64,000 nucleotides of DNA from a bacterium (GTDB taxonomy: Bacteria; Desulfobacterota; Binatia; DP-6). The notes beneath the pieces were generated by a model. It had not been told where the DNA came from and ran no database searches. It saw only the letters and a list, made by a program, of their open reading frames with translations. Position numbers and translations under genes: made by a program. This document shows positions 16,135-23,590 of this stretch, piece after piece (the stretch's first letter is position 1; the number at the start of each line of letters is the position of its first letter). The DNA lies in contig JAHCID010000002.1 in NCBI GenBank assembly GCA_026129405.1, positions 620,001-684,000 on the forward strand, given 5' to 3'.

Positions 16135-16982
16135 ACGGCTGGTCGATCGCAGGCAAGACCTGCCTCGTCACCGGCGGAACGAGCGGCATCGGCGAGGCGG
16201 CGGCTTCGGCGCTCGCGAAAGCGGGCGCGCGGCTCGTGCTGGTCGCGCGCAGCCCGGCGCGCGCCGAGGCGACGATCGCCCGCATTCGCGCGGTCGCGCC
16301 GCAGGCGCAGCCGGCCGTCCTCTACGGGGACCTCGCGGTGCAGGCCGACGTGCGCCGCGTCGCTGCCGAGTTCCTCGCCAGCGAGCGCCCGCTGCACGTC
16401 CTGCTCAACAATGCCGGCCTCATGATGGACCGTCGCCAGGAGACCGCCGACGGCATCGAGACCTGCTTCGCGGTGAACCACCTCGCGCCGTTCCTGCTGA
16501 CCAACCTGCTCCTCGACCGGCTGCGCGCGAGCGCGCCGGCGCGGGTGGTCACGGTGAGCTCGGTCGCGCATCGCATGGCGGGGCGGTTCGACCTCGGCTG
16601 GACGCAGCCCGGCGCGCGCTATCGTCCCTTCCACGCGTACGCGGCGAGCAAGCTCTGCAACCTGCTCTTCACGCAGGAGCTCGCCCGGCGCCTCGGCGAC
16701 AGCGGCGTCACCGCGACGTGCGTCCATCCCGGCAACGTGGCGACGCGCTTCGGGCAGAACACCGAGGGCTTCTTCAACTGGGGCACGCGGCTCGTCGAGC
16801 GCTTCCGTCGCACGCCGGAGCAGGGCGCCGAGACGCTGGTGTGGCTGTGCGCCGATCCCGCGGCCGGCCCGACCGGCGGCTACTTCGCCGACCGCAAGGC
16901 GAAGCAGCCCGGCCGCAACGCGCGCGACGCCGAGGCAGCGCGGCGGCTGTGGGACGAGAGCGCGCGGCTCGCCCGGCTCTGA
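16131..16982 (+). CDS. Short-chain dehydrogenase/reductase
   Basis: The 283-residue Rossmann oxidoreductase has cofactor motif TGGTSGIG at the N-terminus, LLNNAGLM for the NNAG motif, VVTVSSVAH with the catalytic Ser, and YAASKLCNLLF with the Tyr-x-x-x-Lys pair. HPGNVATRFG follows as in retinol-dehydrogenase/WW-oxidoreductase-like SDRs. Substrate unknown. GTG 16131 overlaps the stop of the upstream LLM oxidoreductase by four bases, which fixes the start. The gene is convergent with the xylanase, which ends 53 bases beyond. Confidence 0.9.
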   Translation: MNGWSIAGKTCLVTGGTSGIGEAAASALAKAGARLVLVARSPARAEATIARIRAVAPQAQPAVLYGDLAVQADVRRVAAEFLASERPLHVLLNNAGLMMDRRQETADGIETCFAVNHLAPFLLTNLLLDRLRASAPARVVTVSSVAHRMAGRFDLGWTQPGARYRPFHAYAASKLCNLLFTQELARRLGDSGVTATCVHPGNVATRFGQNTEGFFNWGTRLVERFRRTPEQGAETLVWLCADPAAGPTGGYFADRKAKQPGRNARDAEAARRLWDESARLARL

Positions 16983-17035
16983 CGGGTGGGACGCGGCTCC
17001 GGCACGTCGCCCGAGGCGTTTGCGGACTCGGGACA

Positions 17036-18415
17036 CTAGCGTCGCGCGGCGCGTGCCCGCGCGCGGCCTTCGGCCACCGTCGCCGCCAGCGGCTCCGCGC
17101 ACGACGGCTCGAGGAAGCGCTTGCGCGCCAGCTTGCGCACGGTACGCCCCGCGCGCCCGAGCTGCGACGCCGCGCGCGTCAGCTGCCGCCGCGCCGCCGG
17201 ATCGCCGCCGGCGCGAGCGTCGGCGATGAGCCCGCAGGCCTTCGCGACGTTGCCGGCCAGCTGCACGGGCAACGCCGTGCCGCAGCCCGCCGGCACCGGC
17301 GTCTCGCAGACGCAGCCGGCGAGATCGATGCGATCGCCGCGGTCGGCGACGGAGCAGTCCGCCGGCGCGCCCGCCGCCGCGAAGAGGGCGCGCGCGAGAC
17401 CGCGGTACGCCGGCTTCGGCTGCCAGGCCGCGTCGAACGGCAGCGGCGCGCCGTCGTAGTTGAGGACGCTCCGGATCCACGAGAAGCCGTCGCCCATGCC
17501 CCACACCGTGACGCCCGTGCACGCCGGCACCGCGAGGCACGCCGCCATCACGTCGCGATACGTCTCGCCCTGCCGCGCGAGGGCGCAGGGCGTGTGCGGC
17601 GCCGGCAGGCTGACGTCGAGCTCGGTGATCTCGACCGCGAGGCCGAGCGCCGCGAAGCGGGCGATGGTCGCCTCCATCTCGGCGCGCGTCGGCCGGTAGG
17701 CGGGCGCGTACGGCGGCGTGATGTGCCCCTGGAAGCCGACGCCGTGGAGCGGCGCGCCGGCGGCGAGGAGGTCCTGCACGAGACGGAAGAAGCGCTCCTG
17801 CTTCGGGCCCGGCGCGAACGCGAGCAGCTCGTTGACGAAGAGCTTCGCCTGCGGGTCGGCGGCGTGCGCGACGCGCAGCGCCTCTTCGATGTAGCCGGGG
17901 CCGAGCAGGCGCTGGAAGACGTAGGGCTCGAGCCCGTCCGTCGTGCCCGGCGTACCGAAGAACGTCAGCGGCTCGTTGACCACGTCCCACTGCGCGACGC
18001 GGCCGGCGTAGCGGCCGACGAGCGTCTCGATGTGCGTATGCATCACCGTGCGCATCACGGCGGGGTCGGTGATCGCGTTCACCCACGCAGGCAGCGCCAG
18101 ACGGCCCCAGACGAGCGGATGCCCGCGGACGCGGAGCCCGCGCGCCGTCGCCTCGGCCATCGCCGTGTCGGAGCTGGCGAAGTTGAAGACGCCCGGCTGC
18201 GGCTGCACGGCGGACCAGTACACGCCCATGGTGGTGGAGCCGAACTCCTGCCCGAGCAGCGCGCGGAACGCCGGCTGGTCGCTGCCTTCGACGAAGGCGG
18301 CGCCGATCTCGACGCCGGCACGGGCGGCGAGGTCGCCGAGGCTGCACGGTGCGGGGGCGGCGTGGCCGGACGGGACGAGGGCGAGCAGGGCGAGAGCGGT
18401 GAGCCGGGCGAGCAC
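17036..18415 (-). CDS. Secreted GH10 endo-1,4-beta-xylanase with Cys-rich C-terminal extension
   Basis: The 459-residue precursor opens with a signal peptide (LARLTALALLALVPSGHA). The GH10 barrel follows: RGHPLVWG, the acid/base Glu in QWDVVNEPL, and the nucleophile in LAVEITELDVSLP. WGMGDGFSW closes the substrate cleft. The enzyme cleaves internal xylan bonds outside the cell. After the barrel, a roughly 110-residue tail contains six cysteines (first in PADCSVADRGD, last in EPSCAEPLAA) and a Lys/Arg-rich helical segment, not a known carbohydrate-binding module. A GTG at 18415 was chosen because it puts the signal peptide at the N-terminus; there is no better ATG. It is the only clear plant-polymer hydrolase in the window. 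Confidence 0.88.
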   Translation of the reverse strand: MLARLTALALLALVPSGHAAPAPCSLGDLAARAGVEIGAAFVEGSDQPAFRALLGQEFGSTTMGVYWSAVQPQPGVFNFASSDTAMAEATARGLRVRGHPLVWGRLALPAWVNAITDPAVMRTVMHTHIETLVGRYAGRVAQWDVVNEPLTFFGTPGTTDGLEPYVFQRLLGPGYIEEALRVAHAADPQAKLFVNELLAFAPGPKQERFFRLVQDLLAAGAPLHGVGFQGHITPPYAPAYRPTRAEMEATIARFAALGLAVEITELDVSLPAPHTPCALARQGETYRDVMAACLAVPACTGVTVWGMGDGFSWIRSVLNYDGAPLPFDAAWQPKPAYRGLARALFAAAGAPADCSVADRGDRIDLAGCVCETPVPAGCGTALPVQLAGNVAKACGLIADARAGGDPAARRQLTRAASQLGRAGRTVRKLARKRFLEPSCAEPLAATVAEGRARARAARR

Positions 18416-18553
18416 GAGGGGAACGTAGAGGGCGGGCGGCGCGGGCGTCAACGACGAAGCGCGCCAGCAGGCAGGGCGCGGTCGCGATCGGCCCGGACCG
18501 CGCAGACGCGCGGTCGCCGTGGGACGGAGAGGATTCGTGAGACGTCGGGGATC

Positions 18554-18748
18554 ATGGCCCACGCGCTCGCCCGCTCGTTGCGGCTCCTGCTCGTCGCGTC
18601 CGGCGCTCATGCCGTCACCGGCAGCCTCGATCCGCAGTTCGGCTCCGGCGGCACGGTGACGACGCCGGTCCCAGGCCCGTCGGGCGCGGAGGGCGTGCTC
18701 GTGCAGCCCGACGGCGAGATCGTCGCGGCGGGCAGCCCGAAGAAGTAG
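18554..18748 (+). pseudogene. Truncated delta-60 repeat protein fragment
   Basis: The 64-codon frame has a plausible secretion signal followed by SLDPQFGSGGTVTT and GVLVQPDGEIVAAG. That is the beginning of the delta-60 repeat (LDxxFGxGGxV, then QxDGKIxxxG) found in large secreted beta-propeller proteins. Only one repeat is present before the TAG at 18746-18748; normal members have many. No continuation is visible in other frames before the ahpC promoter region. It is most likely the remnant of a larger gene. Confidence 0.5.
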
Positions 18749-18851
18749 GGCGCGAGGAGGGAGGGCCGGATCTATCGCGGCGATCGGCCGAAAGAATTGG
18801 CCGTTCGCCGCCGCCGGGCGCATCCTCCGACGCACAAGGAGGATCGATTTC

Positions 18852-19391
18852 ATGCTCGGCATCGGTCAAAAGTTCCCCGCATTCGACGTCACCGGCGTCG
18901 TGTCGAACGACATGACGACGGCGTTCCAGCCCGTCACCAGCGAGACCCACGCGGGCAAGTGGCTCGTCGTCTTCTTCTGGCCCAAGGACTTCACGTTCGT
19001 CTGTCCGACGGAGATCGCGGCCTTCGGCAAGCTCGACCGCGAGTTCAAGGATCGTGACGCGCAGGTGCTCGGCGTCAGCGTCGACTCCGAGTTCGTGCAC
19101 CTCGCCTGGCGGCGCGACAAGGAGGAGCTCCGCGACCTCCCGTTCCCGATGCTCGCCGACGTGAAGCGCGAGCTGTCGCAGGCGCTCGGCGTCCTCGACC
19201 CGGAGGCGGGCGTGGCGCAGCGGGCGACGTTCATCGTCGATCCGCAGGGCGTGATCCGCTTCGTCTACGTGACGGACCTGAGCGTGGGCCGCAGCCCCGA
19301 AGAGGTGCTGCGCGTGCTCGACGGCCTCCAGACCGACGAGCTGTGCCCCTGCAACTGGAAGAAGGGCGACGCCACCCTGACGGCGGCGTAA
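18852..19391 (+). CDS. ahpC: Peroxiredoxin, AhpC type
   Basis: The 179-residue typical 2-Cys peroxiredoxin has its peroxidatic Cys in FTFVCPTEIAAF (residue about 50) and the resolving Cys near the C-terminus in DELCPCNWKKG. It reduces hydrogen and alkyl peroxides in the cytoplasm. A strong Shine-Dalgarno AAGGAGG precedes ATG 18852. It is followed after eight bases by ahpD. The pairing is the actinobacterial arrangement, where AhpD replaces AhpF as reductant. Confidence 0.95.
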   Translation: MLGIGQKFPAFDVTGVVSNDMTTAFQPVTSETHAGKWLVVFFWPKDFTFVCPTEIAAFGKLDREFKDRDAQVLGVSVDSEFVHLAWRRDKEELRDLPFPMLADVKRELSQALGVLDPEAGVAQRATFIVDPQGVIRFVYVTDLSVGRSPEEVLRVLDGLQTDELCPCNWKKGDATLTAA

Positions 19392-19399
19392 CGGAGGCC

Positions 19400-19939
19400 A
19401 TGATGACGCTCGACGCGATCCGCGAGGCGCTGCCCGAGCACGCCCGCGACCTGAAGCTCAACCTGGGCTCGGTGCTGACGCCGCAGGGCGCGCCGGGCCT
19501 CACCGAGACCCAGCTGTGGAGCGTGGCGGTGGCTTCGGCCATCGCCGCGCGCAACCCCGCCTTCGCGCGGGCCGTCGAAGCGAGCGCCGGCGAGCGCCTC
19601 GGCGGCCCCGCGCTCGCGGGCGCCAAGGCCGCCGCGGCGGTCATGGGCATGAACAACGTCTACTACCGCTTCGTGCACCTGGTGGACGATGCCGAGTACC
19701 GCAGCATGCCGGCTCGCCTGCGCATGAACGTGATCGGCAACCCCGGCGTTCCGAAGGCCGACTTCGAGCTGGCATCGCTCGCGGTGTCGGCGGTGAACGG
19801 CTGCGGCATGTGCATCACCGCGCACGAGGCGACGCTGCGCAAGGAAGGCGTACCGCGCGAGGCGATCCAGAGCGCGGTACGCGTGGCGGCGGTGATCCAC
19901 GCCGTCGCGGCGGTGCTCGAGTACGAGCAGGCGGCGTAA
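19400..19939 (+). CDS. ahpD: Alkyl hydroperoxide reductase AhpD
   Basis: The 179-residue all-helical protein has the carboxymuconolactone-decarboxylase fold. The redox CxxC sits in VNGCGMCITAHEATLRKEGV, together with the Glu and His of the proton relay. AhpD reduces AhpC, itself recharged through lipoyl proteins. Two adjacent ATG codons (19400 and 19403) follow an ACGGAGG ribosome site that overlaps the ahpC stop, so the two genes form an operon. A roughly 200-base spacer after it leads into the CRISPR-Cas locus and holds no other recognisable gene. Confidence 0.95.
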   Translation: MMTLDAIREALPEHARDLKLNLGSVLTPQGAPGLTETQLWSVAVASAIAARNPAFARAVEASAGERLGGPALAGAKAAAAVMGMNNVYYRFVHLVDDAEYRSMPARLRMNVIGNPGVPKADFELASLAVSAVNGCGMCITAHEATLRKEGVPREAIQSAVRVAAVIHAVAAVLEYEQAA

Positions 19940-20101
19940 ACGCGAGCGTCCCGGCGCGACCTGCTGCGCGCCCTGCGCCGAGTCGGGTGCGGCGCGGTCG
20001 CGGCAGGTCGTCCGGGACGTCGAGCGATCTCGACGAGCCGCCGGCGACCGGGTATGCCTCACTCCAGCAGACAGCCGCTGTCATCCTCTCGTCGCGCATC
20101 G

Positions 20102-20131
20102 TTGACGGCACGAGGAGCGCGGCGATATTAC
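20102..20131 (+). promoter_or_regulatory. Candidate promoter of the cas interference operon
   Basis: A -35-like TTGACG (20102-20107) and a -10-like GATATT (20124-20129) are separated by 16 bases, just upstream of the cas6 GTG at 20142. If used, transcription would begin almost at the start codon, giving a very short leader. This is a sequence match only, in otherwise GC-rich DNA. Confidence 0.3.
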
Positions 20132-20141
20132 CGATCTTGCC

Positions 20142-21146
20142 GTGCAGCCAGGTTGTCCAGCGGGATCCCCGCCCCCGTTTCCGTTCGAACCTCCTGGGCT
20201 CGACCGGCTCACGGTGTTCCGCCACCGCGTCACCGTGTCGGCAGTGGATCCCATCTTCGCGAATTCGGCTCGCCTGCCGAACATGCTGCGAGGGACGTTC
20301 GAGATCACTTTCCGGCGGCTCGTCTGCCACGACATATCTCTCGACTGTCGCGCGTGCCCGCTCCTGAGCGCATGTCCCTATCCCGCCGTGTTCCGACCGT
20401 CACCGCCGGCAGGAGCGGAGCGTCTGTCGCGCGCGCAGGACCTGCCGCGTCCGTTCGTGCTCGAGCCGCCAGTCGATGCGCCGGCTCGGCTGCGACCGGG
20501 CGACGAGCTCGATGTCGGCCTGACGCTCTTCGGACGCGCCAATGACCTCGCGCCGTACTTCGTCGTGGCGCTGCGCGCGCTGGCCGACCGTGGGCTCGGC
20601 CCGACGCGGGGACGGCTCCGCATCGGGCGGGTGGTGGGGCAGACGCCGGACGGAGAGCATGGCGTGTTCGACGCCGGCACGGCAGCGGTGCGGCCAGTGC
20701 TCGACGGGCTGCGACTTCCTCATCTGTGTCAGCCAAACGACGAGCGCGCCCGGCGCGTGCGCATCCGCTTCGTCACGCCGACGACGCTCAAGCGTGACGG
20801 GCGGTGGGTCGAGACGCCGTCCTTCGCGGACGTCGTCTGTCGCATTCGTGACCGGCTGTCGTCGCTGGCGGCGTTCTACGGCGACGGGCCGGTGGAGATG
20901 GATTTCGCGGGCGTCGGGGGAGCCGCCTCGGCGGTGCGGACGGTGGAGTGCCGGACGCGATGGGAGCGGCGGACGCGGCGGTCGAACCGGACGGGCGCGG
21001 TGCATGAGACGTCAGGGTTCGTGGGGGAGGCGGTGTACGCGGGGGAGGTCGGGCCGTGGATGCCGCTGTTGCGGCTGGGGGAGGCGGTGCACGTGGGGAA
21101 GTACGCGGTGTGGGGGAATGGGAGAGTGGAGGTCGAGGCTGCGTGA
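20142..21146 (+). CDS. cas6: CRISPR pre-crRNA endonuclease Cas6
   Basis: The 334-residue RAMP protein begins with GTG 20142. The N-terminal ferredoxin-like half has LPNMLRGTFEITFRRLVC, the normal G-loop start, and a cluster of four cysteines (residues 62, 69, 72, 78) typical of one Cas6 branch. The C-terminal half ends with ETSGFVGEAVYAGEVG, LLRLGEAVHVGKYAVWGNG, the glycine-rich Cas6 signature. It cuts the repeat RNA to release crRNAs. It is first in the operon, and its stop overlaps the cas3 GTG start by four bases (GTGA). The catalytic residue cannot be fixed without alignment. Confidence 0.88.
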   Translation: MQPGCPAGSPPPFPFEPPGLDRLTVFRHRVTVSAVDPIFANSARLPNMLRGTFEITFRRLVCHDISLDCRACPLLSACPYPAVFRPSPPAGAERLSRAQDLPRPFVLEPPVDAPARLRPGDELDVGLTLFGRANDLAPYFVVALRALADRGLGPTRGRLRIGRVVGQTPDGEHGVFDAGTAAVRPVLDGLRLPHLCQPNDERARRVRIRFVTPTTLKRDGRWVETPSFADVVCRIRDRLSSLAAFYGDGPVEMDFAGVGGAASAVRTVECRTRWERRTRRSNRTGAVHETSGFVGEAVYAGEVGPWMPLLRLGEAVHVGKYAVWGNGRVEVEAA

Positions 21147-23590
21147 GCCGACCAGACGGGGCATCTCAGGGCAACACCCCTTCGCCTATTGTGAAGCCTA
21201 CTAGTGAACCTTCCTTTGCAGACACATTTACTGCGCTGACCGGGGGGCGGCGACCCTATGCGTACCAGGAGCGCGTTGATCGGCACCTGCAGTCTGCACA
21301 CGACTTACTGCTCACGGCCCCTACGGGTTCAGGCAAGACGCTCGCGACGGTCGCCCCGTTTTTCCATGCTCGGCGCGTCGGCCGTCCGATCGCCGACCGC
21401 ATCCTTTACGCGTTGCCCTTGCGAACGCTGGCCCGGAAGCTCGCGGTCGACCTGCGACCGGTCGTCGAGCGGGTCGACCCCTCGGTTCGGGTCACGGTGC
21501 AAACGGGTGACCAGCCCGAAGATGACCTTCTGCAAGGTGACATCGTATTCACGACGATTGACCAGCTGCTGTCAGCGTATCTGCACGTGCCTCTCTCGCT
21601 CCCGCGCAAGCTCGACAACATCAACGCAGGGGGCCTCGTTGGGGCCCTTGTGGTGTTCGACGAGGTGCACTTGCTCGAGCCGGCGCGCGCCCTGGGCACC
21701 GCCGTCCATCTCATGGAGAATCTCCGAGGCCTCGCGCAGTTCGTGCTCGCGACAGCGACGTTGACCACCGCGGCCCGCGAGCTTCTCTGTTCACGCCGTT
21801 GCCTCTACGAAGATGGACCGCAACGAGCCGAATTCTGCGAGATGCCCGCGTTGCGGTCGCGTGAGCGAACCTGGACCACCTGCGACGGGCCGCTCGACGC
21901 TACAGAGGTGCTGGCGGCTCACCGTGGTGGTCGTACGCTCGTGGTAGCGAATACAGTTCGACGGGCGCAGGACATCGGCCGTGCACTGCTCGCCAGTAAG
22001 CCGCGAGGTTGCCAGGTGATTGTGCTCCACGGACGGTTCTACACGGACGACCGCAAGCGTGCCGAAGATCGCGTCGCCGAGATCATGGGCCCGGATGCGC
22101 CCCCCTGTGATGCGATTGTCGTCACGACGCAGGTGATCGAGGCAGGCATGGACATCTCCTGCGAGCTCTTGATGACGGAGGTTGCGCCCGCGAACGCGAT
22201 TGTACAGCGAGCTGGTCGCTGTGCACGTTACGCACCCCCACGAAGCCTTGGCCAGGTGTACGTCTACAACACTCTCGGCAAGGACGGCCGCCGTGCGTTG
22301 GGCCCGTACAAGGGACTCAAGGGCGTCATCGAGGATACGTGGCAGGCGCTGCCGACGCGTCCAACGGTGCTCGACGTGGCGGGCGAGTGTACGCTCCTCG
22401 AAGCCGGCCTCGGACGCTCAGAGATGGCCAAGTTGGAGACTGAAGTGTTCGGACAGTTGGGCGCACGGACCCGCGCCGAACGGATTCGCAGCGTATGGTC
22501 GCGCGGGGACCTTGCAGCCGTGCGCGAACTGATTCGCGACGTGCAGGCTGTCTCAGTGTACGTGGTTGATGATGTCCGCACCGTCGAGCCTGCTCGTGGA
22601 GCCCTCGCGCTCTCGGTTCCCCTTACAACCTGGCGAGCATTCCTCCACAACATCGATCCGACCTCGATCCACGGCCTGTCTGAGTCTGAGGACGCGGGCT
22701 GCGACGCCGCGTGGAGTGCATTCGAATGGCGCCCTCTTCGCACTGCCGAGGAAGCGTGCCTGGCGTATACCGTACCCACGTCACTTGCTCGGTACACGCG
22801 CCAGCTTGGCCTTGAGCTCGGGGTGCCATCCGATGATGCGGTGCGAGAGCCTCCGGCCGGGCGGGCTCCTAGAGGTACCCGTCCTCACTACTGGCGCGAG
22901 TCCTACCGGGACCATGTGAGGCGAGTCCTCTCCGCTGCACGTCTTTGGCTCACCAAGCAGCCGGTAGCAGTCGAGCGACTCGCTGTGCGATACGGGATGT
23001 CGGCAGTCGTCGTAGAGGCCCTCGTTCTCCTCGCGGCCGGCCTACACGACGTGGGGAAGCTCGATCGCGAAAGCCAGATGGCCGCCCACGAGTGGCAGCG
23101 CGCGCGCTCCCGGCCTGATACGCCCGGCGAGCCGCTTGCACATACCGACTATCATCCGGAACGGGATCGTCGGTGCCGATCGCCCTTCGGCCGGCATGCG
23201 GTCGAGGGCGCGCTTGCGTCGATGGATCTAGTCGGCTCCTGGCTTCTCGAGCTTGGTACCCCAGCAATACTGGTCAACGATGCCACGTGCGTGGTCGCCT
23301 CCGCCGTGGCTCGCCACCACGCGCCGCGCGCCACGGATGCGAGACCCTTCGAACTGGTCGAAGACGCGCTCGGCCACGTGGTTGAAGCTTTTGAAGGCGT
23401 GCTGGCTGGCACGCCGCGAGAGGGCATCTGCCTCGCCAACGACGGCCGCGATGCTAGCCGCTGTCTTGTTGATCCGAACGATCCGACAGCGGCGCACCTC
23501 TGGCCGCTGTACACGTTCGTCGTGCGAGGCCTCCGGCTCGCCGATCAGGCCGGCACCGCCGCAGGAGCGCGCGAAGGAGCGAACAGGTGA
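21143..23590 (+). CDS. cas3: Cas3 with permuted order: helicase then C-terminal HD nuclease
   Basis: The 815-residue protein starts at GTG 21143, overlapping cas6. The superfamily 2 helicase comes first: Walker A APTGSGKT, DEVH box in VVFDEVHLLEP, motif III ATATL, and motif VI IVQRAGRCARY. The HD phosphohydrolase follows at about residues 590-800, with ligands in YRDHVRRVL, LAAGLHDVGKLD, GRHAVEGAL and AVARHHAPR, and a final Asp in RLADQAG. Classical Cas3 has HD at the N-terminus; HD-last is described mainly for subtype I-G (formerly I-U). Here it occurs beside Cas7 of the Cst2/DevR family. The protein would unwind and shred DNA licensed by Cascade. The stop overlaps the next ATG (TGATG). Confidence 0.92.
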   Translation: MSRPDGASQGNTPSPIVKPTSEPSFADTFTALTGGRRPYAYQERVDRHLQSAHDLLLTAPTGSGKTLATVAPFFHARRVGRPIADRILYALPLRTLARKLAVDLRPVVERVDPSVRVTVQTGDQPEDDLLQGDIVFTTIDQLLSAYLHVPLSLPRKLDNINAGGLVGALVVFDEVHLLEPARALGTAVHLMENLRGLAQFVLATATLTTAARELLCSRRCLYEDGPQRAEFCEMPALRSRERTWTTCDGPLDATEVLAAHRGGRTLVVANTVRRAQDIGRALLASKPRGCQVIVLHGRFYTDDRKRAEDRVAEIMGPDAPPCDAIVVTTQVIEAGMDISCELLMTEVAPANAIVQRAGRCARYAPPRSLGQVYVYNTLGKDGRRALGPYKGLKGVIEDTWQALPTRPTVLDVAGECTLLEAGLGRSEMAKLETEVFGQLGARTRAERIRSVWSRGDLAAVRELIRDVQAVSVYVVDDVRTVEPARGALALSVPLTTWRAFLHNIDPTSIHGLSESEDAGCDAAWSAFEWRPLRTAEEACLAYTVPTSLARYTRQLGLELGVPSDDAVREPPAGRAPRGTRPHYWRESYRDHVRRVLSAARLWLTKQPVAVERLAVRYGMSAVVVEALVLLAAGLHDVGKLDRESQMAAHEWQRARSRPDTPGEPLAHTDYHPERDRRCRSPFGRHAVEGALASMDLVGSWLLELGTPAILVNDATCVVASAVARHHAPRATDARPFELVEDALGHVVEAFEGVLAGTPREGICLANDGRDASRCLVDPNDPTAAHLWPLYTFVVRGLRLADQAGTAAGAREGANR

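Noticed and set aside
19940-20141. Possible tRNA or small RNA between ahpD and cas6
   Set aside because: No cloverleaf, T-loop GTTC-type motif or other RNA signature could be seen.
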